Source of the DNA: Leptobrachium leishanense
Lineage: Eukaryota; Chordata; Amphibia; Anura; Megophryidae
Direction: 5' to 3'
Assembly (NCBI GenBank): GCA_009667805.1
Contig: CM019069.1
Location: 50,922,153 to 50,986,152, forward strand
DNA length: 64,000 bases
Of this stretch, positions 22,229 to 32,866 are shown in pieces. How positions within the stretch are numbered: position 1 is the first letter of the stretch; each line of letters starts with the position of its first letter. The notes beneath the pieces are model-generated. The model was not told where the DNA came from and ran no database searches. It saw nothing but the letters and a program-made list of their open reading frames with translations. The position numbers and the translations under genes were made by a program.

Positions 22229-22604
22229 GGTATAGGCAATGCCTTGGTGTGAGACACCTGAATCTGGGATTTTAAGTTATCCTACTGATGTATCCGTTTT
22301 CAAAGAATTTTATATGATTAACGGTTAGAACTAACATTCAGTTTCAAAGAGCTAAACCTGCGCTCATGAATAATTAAAAAGTCTACATTTCCTCATAGAT
22401 CCTGTGCTCACTATCTTTTCTGCCTATAATTACGTCTCTTACCTAAAATCTCTCTGTTGACCTTGCTAGAGTAAACTATTTTTTAACACATTTTTCAGCA
22501 TTAGCATTAAGTGAGAGCTTCAAAATGAGCCCCTCACAACCACCTTGGAATGTCGACTTAAAAATGGTTTTATATTCTATAGAATGCAAAGGTGACGATC
22601 TTAC
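22229..22604. other. Unique sequence
   Basis: Nothing recognisable. Confidence 0.4.
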
Positions 22605-23305
22605 AGGGTTATTCAAAGAGATCCGAATTGTGGCCGAAAGGTAACCGACCGCTGAAATTCAGCTTACGCTTACCTTTCCTGACTATTCGGCTATCCAGAG
22701 AGCAGGCAATTCGACAAATGTTGGCGAATTGCCTGCACATAGGGTGCCTGTTCGAGGGCAGTGAATTCCCCTTAGAGAAGCAATGCTGAACAGCTGAGAA
22801 AGGTTGCCGAAATGCCCTGCCATTCTATAGTTTCATTCAACAGGTTTATTCAGGCGAATCTCATAGGCTTCAATGTTAAAAATATTCCCGTTTTAATCCA
22901 ATATCTAATAAAGCGTTTATTATAATATTCTGCAGCAAAAAGTTGCAGTCTTTATTTTTAGATTTTTTTTCGGATGCTTTAGGCATTTTTCTGCGAAAAA
23001 AAATCCGTTTTCTTTTTTTATTCAAAATTTTTTATTTTACGAGAAAAGGGTCACAGACTGACCTCACAGATAACAGACCCGGGCATCTAGAAAACAAATA
23101 AACAAGTACAATACATTGAATGGTATAGACAGAGGTCAGTGAAATCATCCCCAAATGGGGGGGTCTCATCAAAAACAGACAAGGGAAATGGCCTCGTAGG
23201 GCCAAAACATAAAGCATAATGGAGCAATGAGTCATCAAAAATGGTCATGTAACACCAAAGCATGTCATCATATAGGAAAGCTAGACATCTAGAAACAATA
23301 AAAAA

Positions 23306-23332
23306 TTATATATATATATATATATATATAAA
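23306..23332. repeat. (TA)n microsatellite
   Basis: About twelve TA units within the 3' part of the L1-like element. Confidence 0.9.
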
Positions 23333-23863
23333 TACAGAGAAGTCAAAATGTAGGGGGGGATAAATGGGGGGTAGGAGAAAGTGGCAAAGGCCAGGGTTGT
23401 GCCGACCCTGGTAAAATTCCAAGCGGCCAGAAGACCGCGAGAGAAAACCACGGGGGGAAATTGGCACCAGGCCCGGGCACCCTAGGGGACAAGCCGGACA
23501 CCAGGCCTCGGCTGTGTCCGCCGAGTCGTCCCGAGGTAGCCAAATAATAAAGAAGAAGAAAAAAACAGAGGGACAAAACATGGCAACAAAAACACACATC
23601 TAGAGGCTTACAAAAAATGCAACGGTTATACAAAAAGGCAGCCCCAGCCGGGGAACGTCTTCAAAAGAGTCAGCAAAGCTAAACAAAAAGGGGCCAGAGA
23701 TGTCAGCAGGATAGTCCCAGAAGAACATAAATTGTCCTGAAAGCCGACCGTCGTTAGTAAATAGCGGGGGGTGGAGGGAGGACGCAAAATAACAAGGGGG
23801 AGAGGAGAAAAAAAATATATAGAAAAAAATTATAAAGGGGGACAAAATGAGGCAGCAGACCGC

Positions 23864-24598
23864 TCATCCTGCATCAAAAAACGGCAGATGCTGTAGGGCA
23901 GGCAGGGTAGAACCGGGCAGGCCAGGGTATTCAGCGCCATCTATTCTGCAGCCATGTAACTGAACGCTGAGCACAGCCAAGGCCCGAGTCACCCTAAACA
24001 GCCCACCGCAGGTAACTCGGAGTAGAGTCTGTCCCGGTGCCAGGAAGTGCAGCCTCTCCAGCTTCCTGCTCAGCGGGGGGGAATCCTCCACAAACCTCAG
24101 GGGACGCTTTACATCTACTGACTCGGAAACCCCCCTATCCGCAGGCCTCTGGAGGGGGGCAGACCCAGCCGGTCCAGCGGCAACAGACATCCGTCGAAGA
24201 CCCCGGGGCGCCAACAGAACTTCAGCGGCCTGGGCCAAAGCAGCCTTTGGGGGCCGAGACATCAGAACCCTCAACTCATCTGCGTCATCATCCGCTTCAC
24301 ACTCTCTCCCGTCAGCGGCAGCATCCACCCAGGCCTCAGCAGATCCCACTTCGGCAATAACAGGAACGCAGGTCCCATCTAGGCCCAGGGATAATGCATC
24401 TCCGGGTTCATCTGTCTCCAAGGTCCTCTCAGCCCGACAGCTCCGCAGCGTCGCCATGATCTGGCACCAAAGACCTCTAGTAAGCAGGCCATCGTCCTCC
24501 CCAGACAGCAAACAGGCATCTAAGCCCTCGGTCAGAGCGTCCATACCTCTGGTGGGGGGATGAAAATCCTCCCGTCGACCCTCTGCCATTCCATCCAC
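23864..24598 (-). CDS. Uncharacterised open frame in the L1-like element
   Basis: A 244-codon frame on the minus strand, the longest intact frame in the window outside repeats, lies in the 5' half of the L1-like element, where a leader or ORF1 would be expected. The product would be rich in Ala, Gly, Asp and Glu in the middle and Arg/Leu-rich at the C-terminus. I see no coiled coil, RRM, zinc knuckle or signal peptide, so an ORF1 identity is not supported by motifs. The GC-rich sequence makes long chance frames more likely. I cannot assign a function and treat it as doubtful. Confidence 0.3.
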   Translation of the reverse strand: MDGMAEGRREDFHPPTRGMDALTEGLDACLLSGEDDGLLTRGLWCQIMATLRSCRAERTLETDEPGDALSLGLDGTCVPVIAEVGSAEAWVDAAADGRECEADDDADELRVLMSRPPKAALAQAAEVLLAPRGLRRMSVAAGPAGSAPLQRPADRGVSESVDVKRPLRFVEDSPPLSRKLERLHFLAPGQTLLRVTCGGLFRVTRALAVLSVQLHGCRIDGAEYPGLPGSTLPALQHLPFFDAG

Positions 24599-25441
24599 AT
24601 TACAGTCCTCGGGGGGGCGGGAGACGCGGGGCCACCGTCTCCACAGCCCTCAATGTCCTCTCAGGCGGGGATGGAGTAGGCAGGGCCATAAGGCAAGGTG
24701 ACGCCTGGAGCCGAGTGGCAGGCCGCAAAATGGCCATCGGCATCACACAGCAGTGAAAAACAGGAGCTGTCCGGCAAGTCTCTGGTCCGGAGGGGGGGAT
24801 ATGGGCTCCGGACTAGTCAATCCCGGTGGCCAGCCGTTCAGGAACAATAAAACACAAAATAAATTATTTTGGGAAGTCAGCTAGGATTCTCTTAACAGCA
24901 CATGGTGAAGCGGAGCTCCACCAGAACACATCCGTTCCCCTCTGCAGTCGGATACACCCCCCCCCCGTTTTGTTTTTTTTAATCTTTTTTTTTTCTTTTT
25001 TTGTAACAGCCCTTTTTATTATCATTCATTGGATTTTATATGTAAATTTCAGACACTTTCTTTCAGTAGTTTGTTTGCAAACAGTGTTTCACTTTTCAAA
25101 CATTCAAGCGCACTGGGGTTTTTTTTCTCACTCCATTCGTCTGCAGTGTCGGCTTTTTCCAGCGGCTGCGCTGCGCTCTGATCGGCTCCTGCTCGGGTTT
25201 CTCCGGCGTGTTCGGCGGGGTTAATCCAGATGTGTTTGCGGGTTTCGGTGTGCATTCGCTGGATTTTGCGGTGAGTGTTCGTCGGGTTTGCGGCGACTTT
25301 TCCCTGCACTACGACGGCCCTGTGGTGCTTGCTGAATACACCGCAGGGTCGCCGAAATGGGATCGCCAAATCACACCGAATTGAAGAGAACGAAAAGTCA
25401 CCGAATGTGCAGTGACTTTTCGATTCTCTTTGAATAACCCT

Positions 25442-26192
25442 GTATGTCTCTAAGTAGCTGCTAGAATTGTATTTGCTGGTCCGTTATAGATAGGGTTTAC
25501 AATAAAATTTCCAGTATCCTTCTTAAGACCGGTCCTACAGTGCAAAATTGTGAGTCTTTGATCACCTAATGCAGCATATTAACAGATGACAAATCTTTGG
25601 TCTTTGAGCCCCTGGCGATCTTCTGGCAGTGTCAGAAATTTTGGGTCACATTCCTACAGTGTGACATCCCTTACAGGTTTTCCATGTCGAGGCATGCTCG
25701 AACGTGATTAGTTCTCTTGGTAAACTTTATATTGTATAGTGTGGAAAGAAAGACTTAACAGCTCACATGTCTGTATGTTCTATCTAATAGGTTCACATTA
25801 AGAGCAAATCCAACCATCTGAAATCAAAAAATCATACAGTGTGCACCAGGTTTTAGTTGATTGGGGTTAGACCATACCTGAAGGTGCTGTTTACCGTGTC
25901 AATAAGATAGGTAAATGAGTGAGGACAATAAAGTTCACAGTACAGTTCACCAATGTAATGGAATCTCTTTAATAATCCATATAGACAACAAAAAATTGTC
26001 CCTATTTCAAGCGAACTGTTATGAAAAATAAATGAGCCGCTAGGTATAACAGACCCACTCGTTAATCGCACCCGATCCCATTTGTGCCAATCAACTGCAT
26101 ATTAAAGATATACTTTTTATAGGAAGTGCAGATGTTGCCATAAAATAATCAGAGAACAACAAGATAATCCAAGGATACTTGCTAGTCTTGTC
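25442..26192. other. Unique sequence
   Basis: Nothing recognisable. Confidence 0.4.
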
Positions 26193-26464
26193 TTTATCCT
26201 CTTACTGCCGCGGCACTTACAATGCCATCCCCGCGGCAGGTGTGACTGATGGGTCTTGACAAGCCCGCCCACCAGTTGGCACACGCGTCTTTGGCAGCAA
26301 GGAGACGGCTTTAACTCAAGCCGTCCCGCAGCTGTGAATGACAAGCAGCACGCTTGCTGGTGGGAGGTTGGGAGCCAGCACATAGACGCCAGCAGGGTGT
26401 GCTATGCCTTCAGACCCACCTGTCCTGGGGACGGCATAGTATTGCCCGTAGCGTTAATGGGTTT
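26193..26464. mobile_element. MITE with piggyBac-like termini (degenerate TTAA flanks)
   Basis: The left end reads TCCTCTTACTGCCGCGGCAC, later ACAATGCCATCCCC. The right end as reverse complement reads ACCCATTAACGCTACGGGCA, later ATACTATGCCGTCCCC. The flanks are TTTA on both sides. It resembles the 60624-60876 element, including the GCCCACCAGTTGGC word. GC-rich, non-coding. Confidence 0.55.
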
Positions 26465-28154
26465 AGAATTGGATTGTGTCAGCTTGGGAAATGCAAAAAT
26501 AGATATTATTAATGCTTTTCTTGCTTTTTCTGCTTTTTTGTCTCTTGCTAGATATTGCTCAATATAAAAGTTTTATTTGGTATATAGTGGCGTTTTGCAC
26601 CATAAGGTCTTGAACTGTTTTTTAGATTAAAAAATCAGATATTCACCTCTGGTCCAACAGTGCAAAAGACCACCATCAGTCACCACTAGCAGAAGGACAC
26701 TGGAAGCAAATAGTTCCTAGAGTCCATTTGCCAGCCCTATGAGAGTCCATACATGCAATTTCATAGACATTCCTCTCTGGCCTCTATGGAATCCTATGTT
26801 AGTGGCTCCCAAATATTTCAAATATAGCATCTGACTCGTAATAGAGACAGTAATACGGAGCCGCTAGCGGATGACAGCTTGTGCTGCAGTTTCCCATTAG
26901 TGGCTCCCTATCAATGCCTCACCCGAACCCTATGTGAGGATGCAGAGGCACATCAATGAACGGACGACTTTCAGTATAAACATTCCAATAACACATCGAT
27001 ACGCTGTACTAAGGAGGGGTTAGTTTAGTTTACATTTAACTAAGTGATCCGTAGCTTATTTCTTTGCTCCCTGATAATGTGTTTAGATGAAGGCAACATA
27101 TTTCCTTTCCCTTGTTGCATCTAATAATTTGTGATTTAAGTAAAGTGGAGCACATTGATTACACAACTAATAGGTCTTATCCAGCGCTGCTTTCTGTCTT
27201 AATTATGCTAATTAGCAACATATTTATCCAGCAGCACAAAAATCGTGAGTGCTATTAGCACCGCCGTACGTTCTTTAGCTGCTAAGAATTTCAAAGCATG
27301 TAATAAATATCGTCGGAGGCGAAGATATTAACTGAAGGTGGCATCTGTTCAGCAGATGACCCGCTATACTTGTCGTCTCTTGACTTTTTAGCTACGTTGA
27401 GCATTTTCACAACCTTTTTCTCCCCACGGGAGAAAATTATTGCACAAACTCCAATGAAACGATTGCCAAACCATTCTGTTCTCTAAAATGGAAGTAATTT
27501 GGCATGATCTTTTCATCTGGAACTTTATTAAAATAGCGATCAATATAAAGAGGAGAAAAAAAGGACAACACTGACAGCAGTTTAGATGCACAATTTAACT
27601 GCCTCAGATAATATTTCCCGTTAAAGACGAGCACACAAACAAAACAGGATGCCAAGGTAGGATTAAAATGCGTGCGTGGCTGCTGTGCAGTAGCATCTGG
27701 TATTTAAGCCTCAGCTTTATCATAGCAAATGGGACTATACCATTGCCTAGTCTTGTTACAATTGCTTAGCAGAGATATTCATAAATGATCTCTAGCAGAT
27801 ACATGAAATGGTTAAAACGAACGTACAAAAAAAATCTTGTCTCATGAGGGACACCTCTAGTGTCCAATTATAAGTCCTATCATCAATCATGAGTATTATT
27901 TATTCAGCAAAATGAATTGCTAATTAATAACTGATGAACATTGTAGCCTTGAAGGCTGCAGTTCTATTAATTATCATTGGTTATTTGGATATGACCAACA
28001 ATTAGCACCAGCAGATTATTGGGAATATGTCAGTGGTGATAACTGAGAAGAGAAAAATGTTCAGAGCTCTCAGATATAAATCTCTGCAGAGTAGCTTGTG
28101 TGTTTTCTACCAAAAAAATATCGAAGAGAAACAGACAAGAAAAAGTGTGTCTAT
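26465..28154. other. Unique sequence, possible conserved non-coding DNA at 27000-27420
   Basis: No transposon ends. 27199-27230 carries TTAATTATGCTAATTAGC, which combines two homeodomain-type cores and an octamer-like ATGCTAAT, in a stretch free of simple repeats. Function is inference only. Confidence 0.35.
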
Positions 28155-28262
28155 AGTTAGACAGACATACAGACATACAGACTTATGGACAGACATACAG
28201 ATAGACTGACTGACATACAGACTTATGGACAGACGTACAGATAGACTGACTGACATACAGAC
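28155..28262. repeat. Microsatellite-like repeat of GACATACA/GACTGACT words
   Basis: ACAGACTTATGGACAGACRT occurs twice about 48 bp apart, surrounded by tandem GACATACA and GACTGACT words: a compound repeat with a higher-order unit of about 48 bp. Confidence 0.75.
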
Positions 28263-28369
28263 TGATTGCTAAATATACATTCTGGAGTACTGCTACAATG
28301 GACTCCTGGTGCTTTTTGATCATTACATTGTATTACTGTGGAAGTATAAAAGTAAGCATCTTAAAGAAC

Positions 28370-28982
28370 TTAAAGGGATACTCTAAGCAACATGACCACC
28401 TAAGCTATATTAGGTGGTCATGATGCCGGAGTATCCTGCCCTCTGTCCCCCCTCCCTCCGCTCAGCCGATCAGCTGAAAATGCTGAAAACAGCTGAGAGA
28501 GGCGGAGAACTTTACTCAGCCCTCCCAGCTGTCAGTCAGCAGAGCGGGAATCATATTTCCCGCTTCTGCCGACTTTTGCCGAGTAGGAGACGTCATCGCG
28601 CTTTCAGCGCGATGACGTCTCTAACTCACCGCAGAAGCTGGCGGCTCCCTCTGAGGGTTAGTGTTGCGAGCATCCTGTTGCGCGCAACACTAATCCTCAG
28701 AGGGAGCCGGGAGGAAGCCTGCCGATTGGCTGGCTTATGTGAGAGGCGCGCATGCGCGCTTCTCACGTAAACCAGAAGCCAAGACGCAGCAAGAAGGACG
28801 GGAGCAGAAGAGGAGGGAGGTGAGTATAAAAAAAAAAAAAACGCCGCTGGAAACAAGAGGATTTTAGGGTAAGTATTACAGTTACAAGTAAAAAAATAAA
28901 AAATAAAGATTTATTAAGGGAATAGGGATAGGTTAGGATAAAAAAACGGGGGGGGTGATTTTTGAGTAGAGTGTTCCTTTAA
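28370..28982 (+). mobile_element. T2/Kolobok MITE built of successive hairpins
   Basis: The ends are TTAAAGGGATACTCTA and, inverted, TTAAAGGAACACTCTA, with TTAA at both edges. The interior holds at least four separate hairpins: GCGGGAA/TTCCCGC near 28545-28565; GAGACGTCATCGCGCT with its exact complement (28587-28621); GGCTCCCTCTGAGG...GTTGCG (28643-28708); and the GAGAGGCGCGC palindrome (28740-28763). No coding capacity. Confidence 0.8.
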
Positions 28983-30040
28983 GGCTCAATTTAATTCTAT
29001 CGGCCATTTTTTAACGAATATGAGCCCTATTACAATCTTCGCGCATTAACACATTAACGCGAGGTACAAAACCCTTTGCGCTGAACGTCGTATTACAATG
29101 TCAGCGCAACAAATGCGCGTATACGTCGACCGCGGGTGAACCTGCACGAACGCTGCGCGAGCGTACTGTACGTCGCGCGTCCTATACTTAACATTGTGAG
29201 CGCAAATGCGTTTGTGCGCTCGTACACGGAGGGTATTACAATCTATGCACAGGAATTAACACATAGATGTTGCGTGCATAATTTTAGCAACTCCTAAAAG
29301 CTGGTGTTAATGGCAAATTCTATCAATCTGGCCGAAACCAAATACACGAGCCAAAAAAAATACACAGCAAAGTATAGTTACACATTCTACGCATATCCAA
29401 ACAATAAAATTGAGAAGTTGTGTGTGCATTTTTATTGATGCAGCATATATTCGCAGATTGACTTTGACAGGCGTAAAAACTTAACGTGAGACAATTGTGG
29501 TTCTTAATTCTGATTGGCTGAATCGCGTGAAAAAAACAGTCCGCACACTGATTTCTGCACGAGGATTGTAATTCCAGCACTGATTTACGCGCGTTAACGT
29601 TTAACGCTGGGCGCACAAATTCACGCGTTGAGTGTGCGTTTTAACGCGAAGATTGTATTAGGGCCCTATATCGGCTGCATGCGGCTGAAAAAAATTCAGC
29701 TGGAGCCAATTTTTTAAAAAATGCCACTGGTCCGAAAATAAAACTGTCTGGCTAAACTCAGCATCATACAGATTTTCCTGCCTGAAAATCCTTTAACGAA
29801 CACATTTTAATATGTGAATTTTTTTCGGATATAGGCATACCGACAAATTTGAATTGAATCATTATATCCGATATTTACATCAAAAACTATAGACGCGAGA
29901 ATCGATATTCGATCCAATTTTTTTTTATCGGGAATCAAAATCTCCGTAGACACACGTTTGAATTTCCCAAACCAAAAAATAGCTGAAAATTGGTCAAAAA
30001 AGGTTCCGATTTCGCCCATCAAATTAAATAGATCCCTTAA
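28979..30040. mobile_element. MITE with AATTTAATT-containing inverted ends, hosting a Harbinger MITE
   Basis: The left end is TTAAGGCTCAATTTAATTCT, and the right end is TTAAGGGATCTATTTAATTT on the minus strand. Its left TTAA is the same TTAA that bounds the Kolobok element. The similarity of the ends is moderate, so the call is tentative. 29022-29666 is a separate insertion. Confidence 0.45.
29022..29666. mobile_element. Harbinger-like MITE (GRGCCCTATTAC termini), 3-bp duplication TAT
   Basis: The left end is GAGCCCTATTACAATCTTCG and the right end is GGGCCCTAATACAATCTTCG inverted, flanked by TAT at 29019-29021 and 29667-29669. Its interior block with ACACATTCTACGCATATCC matches the inverse of the block at 48440-48500 in the sister copy. 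CpG-rich, non-coding. Confidence 0.72.
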
Positions 30041-30231
30041 TATTCATCATAAACACCAGAATCACAAGACGTGTTTCCAACTGGGGAGGTCACACAGGTC
30101 TGCCGTGTTTAATGCGTATTTATTGATCATTTTTACAACCTGTACATACTTCTTGGATTCAAAGAGCAAAGGCCATGATACCAAACGTAAGATTTACAAG
30201 TGGAACCTTAACCTTTAAAGACAGGATTAGG

Positions 30232-30346
30232 CAACCTTGGCCCTTCCCGATGTTTTGGAACGAGGCCCAGCCTACCTCTTGAGTGACTGAGAATCATGAG
30301 AGATGTAGTTCCAAAACATCTGGAGGGCAAAGGTTGCTGACCCCTG
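30232..30346. mobile_element. Short hAT-type MITE
   Basis: The ends are CAGGATTAGGCAACCTTGGC and, inverted, CAGGGGTCAGCAACCTTTGC, a well-known hAT-type terminus. Flanking TTTAAAGA (30224-30231) and TTTTAAGC (30347-30354) agree at 5 of 8 positions, so the duplication is only suggestive. Confidence 0.65.
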
Positions 30347-30354
30347 TTTTAAGC

Positions 30355-31730
30355 TTTGTAGGCCTACACTATAAAAGACAGATGAATAGAGAGGGTACAG
30401 AAATACAAAATATGTTTTGGCAAGATTGCGCACCTTGATGAGATGGGATGTGACAGCACCTTGAAAGATCACGGGGAAGGAGACTTGGGGGTTGCTTCAA
30501 GAGATATGGAACATCCCAATTACTGTCTTGAAAGTGTGAGGATTTCATGAAAGGAGTTGGTAAAGTCACATGAAGAGCAGACAAATAGGGGCATATGACA
30601 GATAGCAAGAGAATGATGAGTTGTAGAGATCTTCTAAAGTAAGGATAATTGATCTAATTGATATTCACAGTTTGGTTTTTGGCAGCATTTGGCAGTGTAA
30701 AACTTTGTAGATGAGTCAAACCTAAGTCTGGAAGGACATTAAGGAGAACGTTACTAAAGTCATTTCATAGTATGATGGAACAGTGAAAGATTTTATGAAA
30801 TCTTCAAAATAGTAGATGAAAGAGAGGGGCAAATACAAAAACAACTTATTCTTCACAACTGGGGGAAGTACGTCATCTACATAGGAAAAATCTGTATTAA
30901 GGGTGACATGTAAAGAGGAAGGTATCAAGCTTAATTTTAGAGACATGAAAAGAAAAAAGGAATGGCTGAGGGCAAAAAAATTGAGAAAATGGGGTTTTTA
31001 CATGTAAATGTTAACGGAAAGAGAAGAATAAATAAGATTGCCACTAGTTGCCAATGCATGGATGTTGAAAGGTAGAAAGCCAAAAACGGATCTCAGCAGA
31101 ACCAACAGCAAATGAAAGGGGAATGTTATGGCAAACGAATGCGATGATTGGCACGGTTTGAACCAGGCAATAACCTTCTGCCAAATACCTGAAAATGAAA
31201 TATTTGTAACATTTGTATAAAGTTCTCTCAGAACACAAGACCAGGTGATACAGTTACCTTACATCTCCTAATCCTTATCTCAATGTCTCTCACTTTCAGA
31301 GAAAAAAATTGAGACATTGTTGTAACTAGGTCTGAACTCTTTGTTTTTGTATTGAGAAAGATCACTATTCCATGTTGGCAGCGTTGAAACAAATCATATT
31401 TTCTCATATTTCCTTCTTATTTTTTCTCTGCACCCATATAATTCTGAATGTTAATTCTTAATGTTAATTCTTTTTGTTAATTCTTTGGAGACTGAGCACT
31501 GAAAACCGCCTACGCCAGGGCATGTGACTGATTATACAGAATATGCCATTTCCTTCTTTGTACTCAATGGCCAGGGCTGGACCTATAGTACAATAGGTGT
31601 GTGTCTACATCCACACACCACAGATGAGTGTATTTCTCTGTAATTATTTTGAAAAAAATAGGCACTGCCTGTGGCACCCACCCACTGACTGCCATGACGC
31701 AAGGGCAGCAAATTAATTTAAAAAAAATTT
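30355..31730. other. Unique sequence
   Basis: No repeat family or coding motif recognised. Confidence 0.45.
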
Positions 31731-31887
31731 TTGAGAAAGGATTTTACCAGGAAGGATAAAATGAGATTTCTCTCGTTTTCAAGTATGTCTTGGGTGGCGA
31801 GTATGTACCGTTAGGCGTCTTGACCAAGGACACTTACTGGAGAGGTTGCTTTCTGGGATCGAACCCATGTCTCCACAGGCTGTGGCC
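31731..31887 (-). mobile_element. tRNA-derived SINE, 5'-truncated
   Basis: Reverse complement of the SINE at 55027-55226 from the B-box region (GGTTCGATCCC equivalent near 31855-31865) to the tail TTTCTCAAAAA. The A-box end is missing. Confidence 0.75.
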
Positions 31888-31965
31888 AAAATAATCAACT
31901 CACAAGGTAAAGCAGGTCTCCAGCAATCGAGCACACTGAGTGACTATGGCGTTGGACTAACTGTC

Positions 31966-32423
31966 TGTCATGATCCATGCCTGCTGCCTGCTGTCCAATC
32001 CGTGTCTGCAGCAACTACATGAAAGTGCTGCCCTTGGTCACCAACAGTGTTCTGGTCTACAAACAGTTAAATCAGTGAAACACACAACACCCCTGCTGTA
32101 AATAAAAGTTCTCTGTGCCCCTCCCTCAGGGCTTCAGCATTGTTACTTTATTCCCTGACCTGAGTAGACGAATTAGCTATTGCTCCCATTGTGTACCAGA
32201 CCCCTTTACCACGGACCAGACCACCCTATTGCCTGCCACCTGCCAAGACCTCTGCACTGGATTATATACCACGATTACAGTGCCTATCTCTTTGGCACCA
32301 CGCTAGTAGACCAAGGTACTGTCTGCCCATCCACCTTCTATCTCACTGCATACTGGACTCATATACTATACTCCAGTACCCTAAACGGTGTTACCCTAAC
32401 ACCCCACGGTGCTGTTCATGACA
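31966..32423. mobile_element. Solo-LTR-like element, 5-bp duplication CTGTC
   Basis: It starts TGTCATGATCC and ends GTTCATGACA, with CTGTC directly before 31966 and directly after 32423. TG...CA ends, short inverted termini and a 5-bp duplication fit a solo LTR. An AATAAA at 32101 fits a polyadenylation signal. A Ginger-like DNA element (TGT...ACA ends) is the alternative. No internal retroelement genes. Confidence 0.65.
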
Positions 32424-32866
32424 CTGTCTAACAACAGAGCTCAAACTACATGCATCTGTCTCCCTTCAATTATAACAATGCCCCACCCAAAATTCACAAT
32501 TATTTATACTGAACTACATGCTGTGTACAATAGTGCATCCATCCCAAAGTAGGCGAATAACTTGCACACTAGAAGAAGGATATGCACAATGGTAGAGAAA
32601 GGGGAATTAGTGATGCACACAATTCCTGGAGTAGAAAGTATGAGGAGGGATTAAGCAATGCATTAAATGACCAAGGATAGAAAAGAGCACAGTGACACAC
32701 ACTAATGGGGAAAGACAATGTGTGCAAGGTGACTGTCCAGCGTTGAGAATCCGACACGACGCCCGGCAGCGCCGTCCTCGCTACTCACTAGCCGGGCGCC
32801 AATTGATATGCACGTTCACGGCGGTCACGTGGGTGGCCAAGGGGCAGGGCGGGACACGGCATGATG

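Larger units (their letters stand above)
23020..24964 (-). mobile_element. L1-like element with internal deletion
   Basis: The insertion is bounded by CCGTTTTCTTTTTTT (23005-23019) and CCGTTTTGTTTTTTT (24965-24979), a 15-bp duplication with one mismatch. On the minus strand it starts with a GC-rich leader and ends GTAAAATAAAAAATTTTGAATAAAAA, an L1-style 3' end. At 1.9 kb it lacks any RT domain, so most of ORF2 is gone. Its GC content is well above that of the surroundings. Confidence 0.7.
22605..25441 (+). mobile_element. TA-flanked MITE interrupted by an L1-like element
   Basis: The left end is TA|CAGGGTTATTCAAAGAGA and the right end is its reverse complement followed by TA, giving the clearest view of this family's termini and of a TA target. 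The two halves (22605-23019 and 24965-25441) match the uninterrupted copy at 37352-38237. The interruption carries its own duplication. Confidence 0.8.

Noticed and set aside
24826..25224. 132-codon plus frame
   Set aside because: Spans the junction between the L1-like insertion and the TA-flanked MITE, so it cannot be an ancestral gene.
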